Source: an uncultured Limnohabitans sp.
Lineage (GTDB): Bacteria > Pseudomonadota > Gammaproteobacteria > Burkholderiales > Burkholderiaceae_C
Assembly (NCBI GenBank): GCA_937928195.1
Contig: CALEYZ010000022.1
Span: 1 to 64,000, forward strand
Length of the DNA: 64,000 nt
Reading direction: 5' to 3'
Position numbers and translations under genes: made by a program. The notes under the pieces are model-generated. The model saw only the letters and a program-made list of their open reading frames with translations. It did no database searches and was not told the DNA's origin. This document shows positions 33,170 to 41,329 of the stretch, one piece after another; within the stretch, counting starts at the first letter, position 1, and each line of letters begins with the position of its first letter.

Positions 33170-34279
33170 ATGACCCAAGATCAACTTGCCCAGTTGCATT
33201 GGATGGTCTTGGGGGCAACAGGACTGGTTTCCATTTTCTTGGGTGCTTTGATGCACCAAAGCCATTTTTGCACCATGGGTGCAGTCAGTGATGCGTTTGT
33301 CATGGGCAGTTTTGACCGCCTTCGACAATGGGCCTTGGCGCTAGCTGTCTCGATCTTAGGCTTTGCAAGTTTGACTTTGGCAGGGCTTATTTCTCCACTT
33401 CAATCTGTTTATGCGACGCCCAGTATTTTCTGGATTTCTTCCTTGTTGGGGGGATTGTTGTTTGGTTGGGGAATGGTTTGGTCTTCTGGTTGTGGCGCAA
33501 AGTCTTTGGTGCGATTGGGTGCTGGTAATCTAAAGTCTTTGCTTGTTCTGATGGCCATGGGACTTTCAGCGCTGATCACTCTGAAGGGTGTATTGGCCTT
33601 TCCTCGGGTGTATTTTTTAGAGACGTTCACTTGGGTGCCAGACCACGGTTTATTTCTGGGGCAATGGTTCGGTCACGCTTTCAACCTTGAAGTGAGATTC
33701 GGTGTTTTTGGGGCTGGCATGACTAGCGCATTGTTTTTATTCATTTGGATTTTCTCAGACCAACACTTTTTGACGCGTCCTAACTTGCTCACAGGTATTG
33801 CCGTCGGCTTGGTGATCTGCATTGTTTGGTTCATTTCAGGCGTTGTCGGGCATGGGCTTGAACATCCTGAGACCTTGGATGAGTTTTTCATCGCCACCAG
33901 CAGTCGAAAAATGGAGTCTCTCAGCTTCACGGCACCAGTGGCTTTGGGGTTGGATGCACTCTTGTATTTCAGTGACGGAACCAAGCGTTTTAGCCTTGGC
34001 ATGGTCAGTGTGATCGGTATATTCTTGGGGGCATTTTTCAGTGCCAAATTAAAGGGTGTGTTCAAACTTGAAGCCTTTGTCAACCGCACAGACCTTGTTC
34101 GGCATTTGCTAGGGGGCTGCTTGATGGGCATCGGTGCAGTGCTTGCCATGGGATGCTCGATTGGCCATGGCTTAAGCGGTTTGTCCACTTTGAGTCTCGC
34201 AAGCATGTTGGCCACTGCGGGTATCTTGCTTGGGGCTTATGGTGCCTTGCGCAATGATCTTCAACAAGCCAATGCATAA
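33170..34279 (+). CDS. YeeE/YedE family sulfur-compound transporter (TsuA-like)
   Basis: The 369-residue membrane protein has about nine to ten hydrophobic helices. The three conserved cysteines of the family are in QSHFCTMG (C34), SSGCGAKS (C108) and AMGCSIGHG (C329), the residues that relay thiosulfate through the bacterial YeeE pore in the characterised protein. Both half-domains are in one chain. It follows cpoB by 5 bp and its stop region is overlapped by a possible start of tcdA. No YeeD/TsuB sulfurtransferase gene is next to it, so its exact substrate (thiosulfate, selenium compound or other) is open. Confidence 0.88.
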   Translation: MTQDQLAQLHWMVLGATGLVSIFLGALMHQSHFCTMGAVSDAFVMGSFDRLRQWALALAVSILGFASLTLAGLISPLQSVYATPSIFWISSLLGGLLFGWGMVWSSGCGAKSLVRLGAGNLKSLLVLMAMGLSALITLKGVLAFPRVYFLETFTWVPDHGLFLGQWFGHAFNLEVRFGVFGAGMTSALFLFIWIFSDQHFLTRPNLLTGIAVGLVICIVWFISGVVGHGLEHPETLDEFFIATSSRKMESLSFTAPVALGLDALLYFSDGTKRFSLGMVSVIGIFLGAFFSAKLKGVFKLEAFVNRTDLVRHLLGGCLMGIGAVLAMGCSIGHGLSGLSTLSLASMLATAGILLGAYGALRNDLQQANA

Positions 34280-34289
34280 CGTAACGTCG

Positions 34290-35096
34290 ATGTCAGTTCC
34301 AAGTTCATTGCACGCTCGCCGCTTTGGTGGCATGGCCAGGTTGTATGGCGTAACCGGTGCGGATCATGTGTCTGGCGCGCATGTCATGGTGGTCGGCATT
34401 GGTGGCGTGGGTTCCTGGGTGGCCGAGTCTTTGGCCCGTTGTGGCGTGGGCGAGTTGACGCTGGTTGACATGGACCATGTTGCGGAGTCCAACATCAATC
34501 GTCAGATTCATGCTTTGGATTCAACACTTGGACAAGCCAAAGTGTTGGCAATGAAGGATCGCATTGCACAAATCAATCCGGACTGTTGTGTGCATGTGGT
34601 TGATGATTTTGTGACGCCAGACAACTGGAATGACATTCTGAATCAAGTGCATACCGACCCACAGATGAAATCACATGTGATGGCGGTTGTGGATGCTTGT
34701 GATCAAGTGAGGGCCAAAATGGCGATGGCCGATTGGGCCATTCGATGCAAAAAGTTTTTGGTCACCATTGGGGCTGCAGGTGGCAAGCGTGAAGCCCATC
34801 GTGTCGAGCAGGGTGACTTGTCCAAAGTGACCCATGATCCTTTGTTGGCCCAGTTGCGTTACCGCTTGCGCAAGGAAAAAGGTGCACCCAAAGACGGTAA
34901 AAAAATGGGAGTGCATTGTGTTTTCAGTCGAGAAAACGTATCGCCGCCAGACGCCTCTTGCAATATTGAAGGAGATGGCAGCCTCAATTGCCAAGGCTAT
35001 GGCTCTGTTGTGACCGTCACCGCCAGCTTTGGGTTGGTGGCCGCTTCAATGATCGTAAATTTTCTTGCAAGTGGATTTGAAAAACCCAAAAAATGA
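34290..35096 (+). CDS. tcdA: tRNA threonylcarbamoyladenosine dehydratase TcdA
   Basis: TcdA cyclises t6A37 to ct6A in tRNAs, using ATP. The 268-residue protein starts MSVPSSLHARRFGGMARLYG, matching the family N-terminus, and has the Rossmann ATP site GIGGVGSW (near residue 32), LTLVDMDHVAESNINRQ and the C-terminal CNIEGDGSLNCQGYGSV. The ATG at 34290 fits the family start; the ATG at 34272 overlaps the yeeE-type stop and would be coupled to it. In E. coli this protein (CsdL) works with the cysteine desulfurase pair CsdA-CsdE. Confidence 0.92.
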   Translation: MSVPSSLHARRFGGMARLYGVTGADHVSGAHVMVVGIGGVGSWVAESLARCGVGELTLVDMDHVAESNINRQIHALDSTLGQAKVLAMKDRIAQINPDCCVHVVDDFVTPDNWNDILNQVHTDPQMKSHVMAVVDACDQVRAKMAMADWAIRCKKFLVTIGAAGGKREAHRVEQGDLSKVTHDPLLAQLRYRLRKEKGAPKDGKKMGVHCVFSRENVSPPDASCNIEGDGSLNCQGYGSVVTVTASFGLVAASMIVNFLASGFEKPKK

Positions 35097-35105
35097 CGCT
35101 ATAAT
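35077..35105 (+). promoter_or_regulatory. Sigma-70 promoter of tRNA-Lys
   Basis: TTGAAA (35077-35082) and TATAAT (35100-35105) are separated by 17 bases, close to the consensus. The -35 lies inside the last codons of tcdA. The tRNA begins 18 bases after the -10. Confidence 0.85.
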
Positions 35106-35122
35106 TTGAGGCTTGAGTAGGG

Positions 35123-35198
35123 GGGTCGGTAGCTCAGTCGGTAGAGCAGCGGACTTTTAATCCGTTGGTCGCGAGTTCGAATCTCGCCCGACCCACCA
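35123..35198 (+). tRNA. trnK: tRNA-Lys (anticodon UUU)
   Basis: This 76-base tRNA has acceptor stem GGGTCGG pairing with CCGACCC, a D-arm with GCTCAGTCGGTAGAGC, an anticodon loop CTTTTAA giving UUU, a T-arm with GTTCGAATC and an encoded CCA end. It closely resembles E. coli tRNA-Lys. A single gene with its own promoter and terminator. Confidence 0.98.
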
Positions 35199-35220
35199 AA
35201 TGCTCAAACCCATATCAAAA

Positions 35221-35253
35221 ACCCCACGACGCTAGCGCTTCGTGGGGTTTTTT
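35221..35253 (+). terminator. Intrinsic terminator of tRNA-Lys, possibly bidirectional
   Basis: A nine-base stem ACCCCACGA/TCGTGGGGT encloses a ten-base loop containing GCTAGC. Six T residues follow (35248-35253), and A residues precede the stem, so it could also end transcription of the minus-strand ABC-F operon coming from the right. Confidence 0.92.
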
Positions 35254-35334
35254 CTTGCCTGTGGCTAGAAGGGGCCTAATGAGGTCTCATGGTGGCTAAT
35301 GGAGCCTAACGGAGGCAAAGGGGGAGGCTGGACT

Positions 35335-37344
35335 TTAGACTTCCTGCTCCATCTTTTCAAGCGCTTCAGACCAAGCCAACCACTGCGCTTCTAACTCGTT
35401 TATTTCGTTGTTGACCGCTTTCAGCTGCTTGCCTGTTTCTGCAATCTCAGAGGGTGTCAGTGGTTGGGTTAATTTTTCTTCTAAGCTTGTTTTCTCTGAT
35501 TGAAGCTGGATCAATTGCGCATCGGCCTTCTCAATCGATTTCTTCAACGGTTTGGTGCGTGCAGATTTTTGTTGACGCAGCAAGGCATCTTCTTTTTTCT
35601 GTTCTGCCGTTCGATTTTGCGTGGTTGCGATTGGCTTGGCAATGATGGTCATGGGCTCAGGCGTCGACAGGGGTGTCTCAACAGCTTTTGGCAAAGCCGC
35701 CGCCGCATCATTGGCTTTTGCTTCTTCTCGCAGGCGTTTTGACTCTTCAAGCAAGTAACGTTGGTAATCGTCAAGGTCACCGTCAAAGGGCTTGATCTCG
35801 CCACGACCTACAAGCCAGAATTCGTCACAGACGGCCCGTAGCAATGCGCGATCATGACTGACCAACATCACGGTACCTTCAAACTCATTCAGCGCCATTG
35901 ACAATGCTTCGCGTGTGGCCAAGTCCAAATGGTTGGTGGGTTCATCCAGCAACAAGAGGTTGGGGCGTTGCCAGACAATCATGGCCAAAACCAATCGGGC
36001 CTTTTCACCACCACTCATGGAGCCAACGCTTTGCTTCACCATGTCACCCGTGAAATTAAAGGTGCCCAAAAAGTTACGCAAATCTTGCTCTCGCGACGAT
36101 TGGCCTGGAATGTTGCCCAGTTCCTTCACCAAACGAATCATGTGTTCAAGTGGATTGTCGGCAGGGTGAAGAACGTCCAGTTCCTGTTGTGCAAAATAGC
36201 CAATATTGAGCCCTTTGCCTTCGGTGATTTCACCCGACAAAGCTTTGATGCTGCGGGCAATGGTTTTAACCAAAGTGGATTTGCCCTGACCATTCGCGCC
36301 CAAAATGCCAATGCGCTGACCTGCGAGGACTGATTTATTCACCTGCCGCACAATGACTTTGTCTTGCCCATCCATGGCGTAGCCCAAATTGGCATCTGTG
36401 ATGGCCAACATTGGATTGGGCAAATTCTGCGGCTCTTTGAATTCAAATGTGAAATCAGCATCCGCTAGCACAGGTGCAATTTTCTCCATGCGTTCAAGTG
36501 CCTTGACACGACTCTGCGCCTGCTTGGCCTTGCTGGCCTTGGCTTTAAAACGATCAATGAATTTTTGCAAATGCGCAATTTTGTCTTGCTGCTTTGCGAA
36601 GGATGCCTGCTGCAGCTCGAGTTGTTGTGATCTGAGCGTTTCAAATGCACTGTAATTGCCGCCGTAGCGATTCAGCTTGGCGTGCTCGATGTGCAGCGTG
36701 ACATCGGTCACTGCATCCAAGAATTCACGGTCGTGACTGATCACAATCATGGTTCCGTTGTACCGCTTGAGCCATGCTTCCAACCAAACCAATGCGTCCA
36801 AGTCCAAGTGGTTAGTGGGTTCGTCCAAAATCAACAAATCTGATGGGCACATCAAAGCGCGTGCCAATTGCAGACGCATTCGCCAGCCACCCGAGAAGCT
36901 GTTGACGGACTGGTTCAGTTCAGCAGAGCGAAAACCCAACCCCAATATCAAGGACTGAGCACGTGGCACCGCGTCGTGTTCACCTGCGTCTGCCAAGTCA
37001 ACGTGGGCATGTGCCATGGCCATGCCATCTTCCGCGAGTTCAGCGGCATGCAATGCTGCCCGAAGCTCACCCAATCGGGTATCGCCACCCAACACGAAAT
37101 CAGTGGCGCTTTCTTCCGTTTCTGGCATGTTTTGCGCGACCTGCGCCAAACGCCATTGCTTGGGCATTGAAAAATCGCCGCCATCTTCATGCAATGTGCC
37201 ATTGAAAAGAGCGAAGAGGGTGGATTTGCCGGCGCCATTGCGTCCAACCAGGCCTACTTTTTCACCCGGATTGAGCGTAACGGAGGCAGCATCGAGCAAC
37301 ACTTTGGCGCTGCGGCGCAGAGTGACATTTTTCAGTTGAATCAT
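35335..37344 (-). CDS. ABC-F family ATPase (YheS-like)
   Basis: The 669-residue soluble protein has two ATPase domains and no membrane segment. Walker A motifs are GRNGAGKST (N-half) and GANGQGKST (C-half), with LSGG-type signatures SFSGGWRMR and SMSGGEKAR and two LLLDEPTNHLD-type Walker B motifs. The charged linker between them (about residues 250-300) is the P-site tRNA-interaction motif of ABC-F proteins, and a lysine-rich coiled coil ends the chain. ABC-F proteins act at ribosomes to rescue or regulate translation. The start overlaps the GNAT gene stop by four bases, so the two are translationally coupled. Confidence 0.92.
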   Translation of the reverse strand: MIQLKNVTLRRSAKVLLDAASVTLNPGEKVGLVGRNGAGKSTLFALFNGTLHEDGGDFSMPKQWRLAQVAQNMPETEESATDFVLGGDTRLGELRAALHAAELAEDGMAMAHAHVDLADAGEHDAVPRAQSLILGLGFRSAELNQSVNSFSGGWRMRLQLARALMCPSDLLILDEPTNHLDLDALVWLEAWLKRYNGTMIVISHDREFLDAVTDVTLHIEHAKLNRYGGNYSAFETLRSQQLELQQASFAKQQDKIAHLQKFIDRFKAKASKAKQAQSRVKALERMEKIAPVLADADFTFEFKEPQNLPNPMLAITDANLGYAMDGQDKVIVRQVNKSVLAGQRIGILGANGQGKSTLVKTIARSIKALSGEITEGKGLNIGYFAQQELDVLHPADNPLEHMIRLVKELGNIPGQSSREQDLRNFLGTFNFTGDMVKQSVGSMSGGEKARLVLAMIVWQRPNLLLLDEPTNHLDLATREALSMALNEFEGTVMLVSHDRALLRAVCDEFWLVGRGEIKPFDGDLDDYQRYLLEESKRLREEAKANDAAAALPKAVETPLSTPEPMTIIAKPIATTQNRTAEQKKEDALLRQQKSARTKPLKKSIEKADAQLIQLQSEKTSLEEKLTQPLTPSEIAETGKQLKAVNNEINELEAQWLAWSEALEKMEQEV

Positions 37345-37877
37345 GAATGGGGTTGAGCATCGGCCGCGCGCAAGGGACGTCCGAGAAAGATCAATTCTGG
37401 ATTGGGGTGTGTTTTAAAAGATGGTACTGGCATGAAACCCAAGGCGTGGTACAGGCTTAAACCCGCCACATTGCTTTGCCAAGTACTCAGGACCGCTTGA
37501 TCATAGCCTTCCGCCTGCGCTTTTTGAATCAAGTCATGAATTAAGACTTTGGCGCCACCCAGTCCTCTAAAAGCCGGTTGAATGAAGAGTCGTTTGATTT
37601 CACAAGCGCCTTTCAGATGCGTTGATGCCAGTGCGCCGCACCCAATGATTTGCTGGCTATGTCCATTGGCTTCTGGCTTAACCAACAAAACGGCTGCGCC
37701 AAAGGGCGGCCCGTAGCGCGCTGGCAAATCATCAAGATCTTTCCAAATGCTGCTAAGGTGAGGTTGATCAAGGTCCGTTGCGGCATAAGTTCTCAGAAGT
37801 GACTCAAAATGTTGCCAGTCTTCCGGTGACTCAACAACATCGGTTCTCATGCTTAAAGGCCCTGACATAGCAATCAC
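37341..37877 (-). CDS. GNAT family N-acetyltransferase
   Basis: The 178-residue protein has the acetyl-CoA-binding motif FIQPAFRGLGGAKVLIHDLI (R-x-x-G-x-G/A, about 110-129) and the following Y-HALGFMPVPSF element. The substrate cannot be inferred. Its start overlaps the stop of prmB by four bases and its stop overlaps the start of the ABC-F gene, so the dapC-dapE-prmB-GNAT-ABC-F genes behave as one operon. Confidence 0.88.
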   Translation of the reverse strand: MIAMSGPLSMRTDVVESPEDWQHFESLLRTYAATDLDQPHLSSIWKDLDDLPARYGPPFGAAVLLVKPEANGHSQQIIGCGALASTHLKGACEIKRLFIQPAFRGLGGAKVLIHDLIQKAQAEGYDQAVLSTWQSNVAGLSLYHALGFMPVPSFKTHPNPELIFLGRPLRAADAQPHS

Positions 37878-38800
37878 ACCTTGCTCAATGTTTGGGCAAG
37901 CGCTTCCTTGGTGACCAAAAGGACTTGGTCTTCACCAGCACTGGTGTCCAGCCAGATGGCTTCTAGTCTAGGAAATGCAGCTTCAAAGTGCGCGCGTTCG
38001 TTGCCAATTTCGAGTACCAAGATGGCTTTGTCATTCATGCGTGCAGGCAAATCGATGAACAACTGGCGGATGAAGTCCATGCCATCTGTGCCACCTGCCA
38101 ACGCAAGCAGCGGTTCGGCTTTGTACTCGTCAGGCAAGGCTTGCATGCTGGCTTCGCACACGTAGGGCGGGTTGCAGATGATGCAATCAAACTGTTGCTT
38201 CAGTTCATTGAGTCCATCGCTTTGGACCAGTTGAATTCGATCCGTCAGTTGATGTTTTTCAACATTGATTTGCGCAACGGCCAGAGCATCTTTTGAAATG
38301 TCAGCGCCAGTGACTTGAATTTCGGGATAAGCCATGGCGCACAAAATAGCCAAACTGCCATTGCCCGTACAGAGGTCTAAGAATGCATGTGAAGTCTCAG
38401 ACAGCCAACCGTCAAACGCGCCGTCTGCGATCAACTCGGCGATGAAACTTCGCGGCACGATACTTCGCTCGTCCACATAAAAAGGGATGCCCTGAAGCCA
38501 AGCTTCTTGTGTGAGGTAAGCCGCAGGCTTTCGCGTCTGGATGCGTTGGGCAACGAGTGCCTGACAAGCTTCAATCAGCACATTCGAAATGTTGTTGATA
38601 TCAAGATTGGGCTGCACTGCTGACACTTGGGCTTGAATGCTGGCAGTGTCCTCTGATAAGTCCAGGTCCAAGGGCAGTTTGAGTTGCCACAGAACAAGCC
38701 AGGCGGCTTCATCTTGGGCTGTTAGCGTGCCGTGACCAAACGCAAGCTTGGCTTGGTCCAATTGACCAGCACTGGTTTGGATGAGTTGTTTTAAATCCAT
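37874..38800 (-). CDS. prmB: Ribosomal protein L3 glutamine methyltransferase
   Basis: PrmB methylates a glutamine of ribosomal protein L3 (HemK family). The 308 residues include an N-terminal helical domain, the SAM loop LDLCTGNGSLAIL (about 144-156) and the catalytic motif CNPPYV (about 213-218). The length is typical. It starts 12 bp after dapE, a common Burkholderiales arrangement. Confidence 0.93.
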   Translation of the reverse strand: MDLKQLIQTSAGQLDQAKLAFGHGTLTAQDEAAWLVLWQLKLPLDLDLSEDTASIQAQVSAVQPNLDINNISNVLIEACQALVAQRIQTRKPAAYLTQEAWLQGIPFYVDERSIVPRSFIAELIADGAFDGWLSETSHAFLDLCTGNGSLAILCAMAYPEIQVTGADISKDALAVAQINVEKHQLTDRIQLVQSDGLNELKQQFDCIICNPPYVCEASMQALPDEYKAEPLLALAGGTDGMDFIRQLFIDLPARMNDKAILVLEIGNERAHFEAAFPRLEAIWLDTSAGEDQVLLVTKEALAQTLSKV

Positions 38801-38812
38801 AGCATGCAGGCC

Positions 38813-39985
38813 TTAAGCCGTTTGACTTTGCTGGCGAGAACATGCTGTGTTGAGATTCAACAAAACTGCTTTGTAGATGTTTTTCAAAGGCTCAATGTCT
38901 GCCACCGCAACATGCTCATCGATTTTGTGGATGGTTGCGTTGGGCGGACCAAGTTCGATGACCTGAGGACAAGTTTGCGCAATGAAGCGGCCATCACTGG
39001 TGCCACCTGTTGTTGACAGTTCGGTGTGCAATCCTGTGACATCCACGATGGCTTCTTGCACGGCTTTGACCAAGGTACCGGGGGTTGTGAGGAAGGGCAG
39101 TCCGCCTAAGGTCCATTCGATGTCAAATTTCAGACCATGCTTGAGAAGAACATCGGTGAGACCTTGCTTCAAGGACGTTTCCGTGGACTCGGTGCAAAAA
39201 CGGAAATTGAAGTCAATCACCATTTCGCCAGGAATCACATTGGTTGCGCCGGTTCCTGCTTGAACATTGCTGATTTGCCAACTGGTTGGCGGAAAAAATT
39301 CATTGCCTGTGTCCCAAACCATGCTGGCCAATTCTGCCAATGCGGGGGCTGCACGGTGCACGGGGTTGTCAGCCAACTGTGGATAGGCAATGTGGCCTTG
39401 AATGCCTTTCACGGTCAATTTGCCGCTGAGCGAACCGCGTCGGCCATTCTTGATCATGTCACCCGTTTGTTTGACTGACGTTGGCTCGCCCACGATGCAA
39501 TAGTCTGGTGTCTCTTTTCGTTGATGCAACATTTCGCAAATGCGCACAGTGCCATCCAAGGCGGGACCTTCTTCATCGCTGGTCAAAAGAAACGCAATGC
39601 CCAACGCGGGGTTGAGACATTCTTGGTAGAACTCTTCGACAGCCACCACCATGGCGGCCAAGGACGTTTTCATGTCACTCGCCCCGCGGCCAAACAATTT
39701 GCCATCACGGTGTGTTGGTGTGAATGGATCGCTGGTCCATTGCTGTAGTGGGCCAGTCGGCACCACATCCACATGACCCGCAAATGCCAATGTTTGTCCC
39801 GAGGTGCCAGTTCGTTTGGCCCACAAGTTGCGAACTCTGAAATGATCAGGCCCCAAATCAATCACTTCGCAATCAAATCCCAAAGGCGTCAGGTGAGCAT
39901 TGATGAGCGCTGTGCAACCGCCATCCTCTGGTGTGACTGATGGCAGCGCGATCAGTTGTTCTGCCAGTCGAAGTGTGGCGCTCAT
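38813..39985 (-). CDS. dapE: Succinyl-diaminopimelate desuccinylase
   Basis: This dinuclear zinc enzyme of lysine/peptidoglycan synthesis hydrolyses N-succinyl-LL-diaminopimelate. The 390-residue protein has [11 protein letters not shown] (metal His/Asp), [25 protein letters not shown] (catalytic and metal glutamates), YCIVGEPTS and the C-terminal metal histidine near [15 protein letters not shown]. The ATG at 39985 overlaps the stop of dapC in an ATGA arrangement. Confidence 0.95.
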   Translation of the reverse strand: MSATLRLAEQLIALPSVTPEDGGCTALINAHLTPLGFDCEVIDLGPDHFRVRNLWAKRTGTSGQTLAFAGHVDVVPTGPLQQWTSDPFTPTHRDGKLFGRGASDMKTSLAAMVVAVEEFYQECLNPALGIAFLLTSDEEGPALDGTVRICEMLHQRKETPDYCIVGEPTSVKQTGDMIKNGRRGSLSGKLTVKGIQGHIAYPQLADNPVHRAAPALAELASMVWDTGNEFFPPTSWQISNVQAGTGATNVIPGEMVIDFNFRFCTESTETSLKQGLTDVLLKHGLKFDIEWTLGGLPFLTTPGTLVKAVQEAIVDVTGLHTELSTTGGTSDGRFIAQTCPQVIELGPPNATIHKIDEHVAVADIEPLKNIYKAVLLNLNTACSRQQSQTA

Positions 39986-41193
39986 GCTGCGCGACCTGCT
40001 CGAACAAATCGCGCGATGCGCTGAGCAGCCTCTAAACACTCTTCTGTTTCTGCAACCAAGGCCATGCGCACCCGGCCTTGACCTGGGTTCTTGCCGTTGG
40101 CTGTTCGGCCAATGTAGCTGCCAGGCAAGACCGTGACATTTTCTGCTGCGTACAACTCACGCGCGAAGTCGGTATCACTGTTGTTCCATGCCGCTGGCAC
40201 ACCTGCCCACAAATAGAAACTGGCATCAGGTAATTTGACATCCAGTACTTCCGCCAGCACAGGTGTCACTTGTGCGAATTTGGTGCGGTACATGTTGCGG
40301 TTTTCCACCACATGGGCTTCGTCATTCCAAGCGGCAATGCTGGCAGCTTGCACCACGCCACTCATGGCGCAGCCGTGGTAGGTGCGATACAGCAAAAAGT
40401 CTTTGATGATGGCGGCATCGCCTGCGACAAAACCACTTCGCAGGCCTGGTACGTTGCTGCGTTTGGACAAGCTGGTGAACGAAATGAGGCGCTTGAATTC
40501 TTTGTAGCCCAGTTGACTGGCGGCCTCCAAGCCCCCCAATGGCGGCTCGTCGCGGAAGTAAATTTCGCTGTAGCACTCATCCGAGGCAATCACGAACCCA
40601 TATTTCTCACTCAACTCAAAGAGCTTTTTCCATTCGGCCAGTGGCATGACCTTGCCCGTTGGATTGCCAGGTGAGCAGACGAAGACCAGTTGAGTTTTTG
40701 CCCATACGCTGTCGGGGACGCTGTCCCAGTCTGCGGCAAAGTCATCTTCTGGCGCATTTGCAACGTAAAAGGGCTCGGCACCGCCTAACAGTGTGGCACC
40801 TTCGTAAATCTGATAAAAGGGATTGGGACTGATGACCCGTGCGCCGGTTTGGGTAGGGTCTAGGACGGCCTGGGCCAACGAAAACAAGGCCTCACGAGAG
40901 CCATTCACAGGCAAAATTTGCGTGGCGGCATTGATGTCCACTGAATAACGTCGTTTAAGCCACTGTGCGCAGGCTTCTCGCATTCGCAACTCTCCGATTG
41001 TGGCTGGATAGCCTGAAAGTGCGGTATCGAGCGACTGAATCAGCGCTGTTTTGATGAATTCAGGGGTGGCATGTTTGGGCTCGCCAATGCCCAAGCTGAT
41101 GGGGCTACGGTTGGCGGGCGGGGTGACGCCTGTCAACAACTGTCGTAGGCGTTCGAAGGGGTAGGGCTGAAGGTGGGCCAATAAGGGATTCAT
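39982..41193 (-). CDS. dapC: Succinyldiaminopimelate transaminase
   Basis: This fold-type I aminotransferase makes N-succinyl-LL-diaminopimelate. The 403 residues show the PLP lysine in [13 protein letters not shown] (about 225-237), the [11 protein letters not shown] segment and [10 protein letters not shown]. It is the first gene of a five-gene minus-strand operon and diverges from smc with 136 bp between. Confidence 0.93.
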   Translation of the reverse strand: MNPLLAHLQPYPFERLRQLLTGVTPPANRSPISLGIGEPKHATPEFIKTALIQSLDTALSGYPATIGELRMREACAQWLKRRYSVDINAATQILPVNGSREALFSLAQAVLDPTQTGARVISPNPFYQIYEGATLLGGAEPFYVANAPEDDFAADWDSVPDSVWAKTQLVFVCSPGNPTGKVMPLAEWKKLFELSEKYGFVIASDECYSEIYFRDEPPLGGLEAASQLGYKEFKRLISFTSLSKRSNVPGLRSGFVAGDAAIIKDFLLYRTYHGCAMSGVVQAASIAAWNDEAHVVENRNMYRTKFAQVTPVLAEVLDVKLPDASFYLWAGVPAAWNNSDTDFARELYAAENVTVLPGSYIGRTANGKNPGQGRVRMALVAETEECLEAAQRIARFVRAGRAA

Positions 41194-41329
41194 CCCCCAA
41201 TTATCCGGGATTGTTGGGCGGAATTTCTCCTCAATTTCAGGGGAAATCGGTGTCCCTTGGCTGGTTCGGGTCGGTTAACATGGAGGCTTCAGGCACAAGG
41301 TGTGCCTTTTGACCCAATTTCTGACTGCT
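41194..41329. promoter_or_regulatory. Divergent dapC/smc promoter region
   Basis: This 136-base region should hold both promoters. It contains an inverted repeat, ATTTCTCC (41223-41230) with GGGGAAAT (41240-41247), one G-U/T mismatch and a nine-base spacer. No clear -10/-35 pair for smc could be assigned. Confidence 0.4.
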
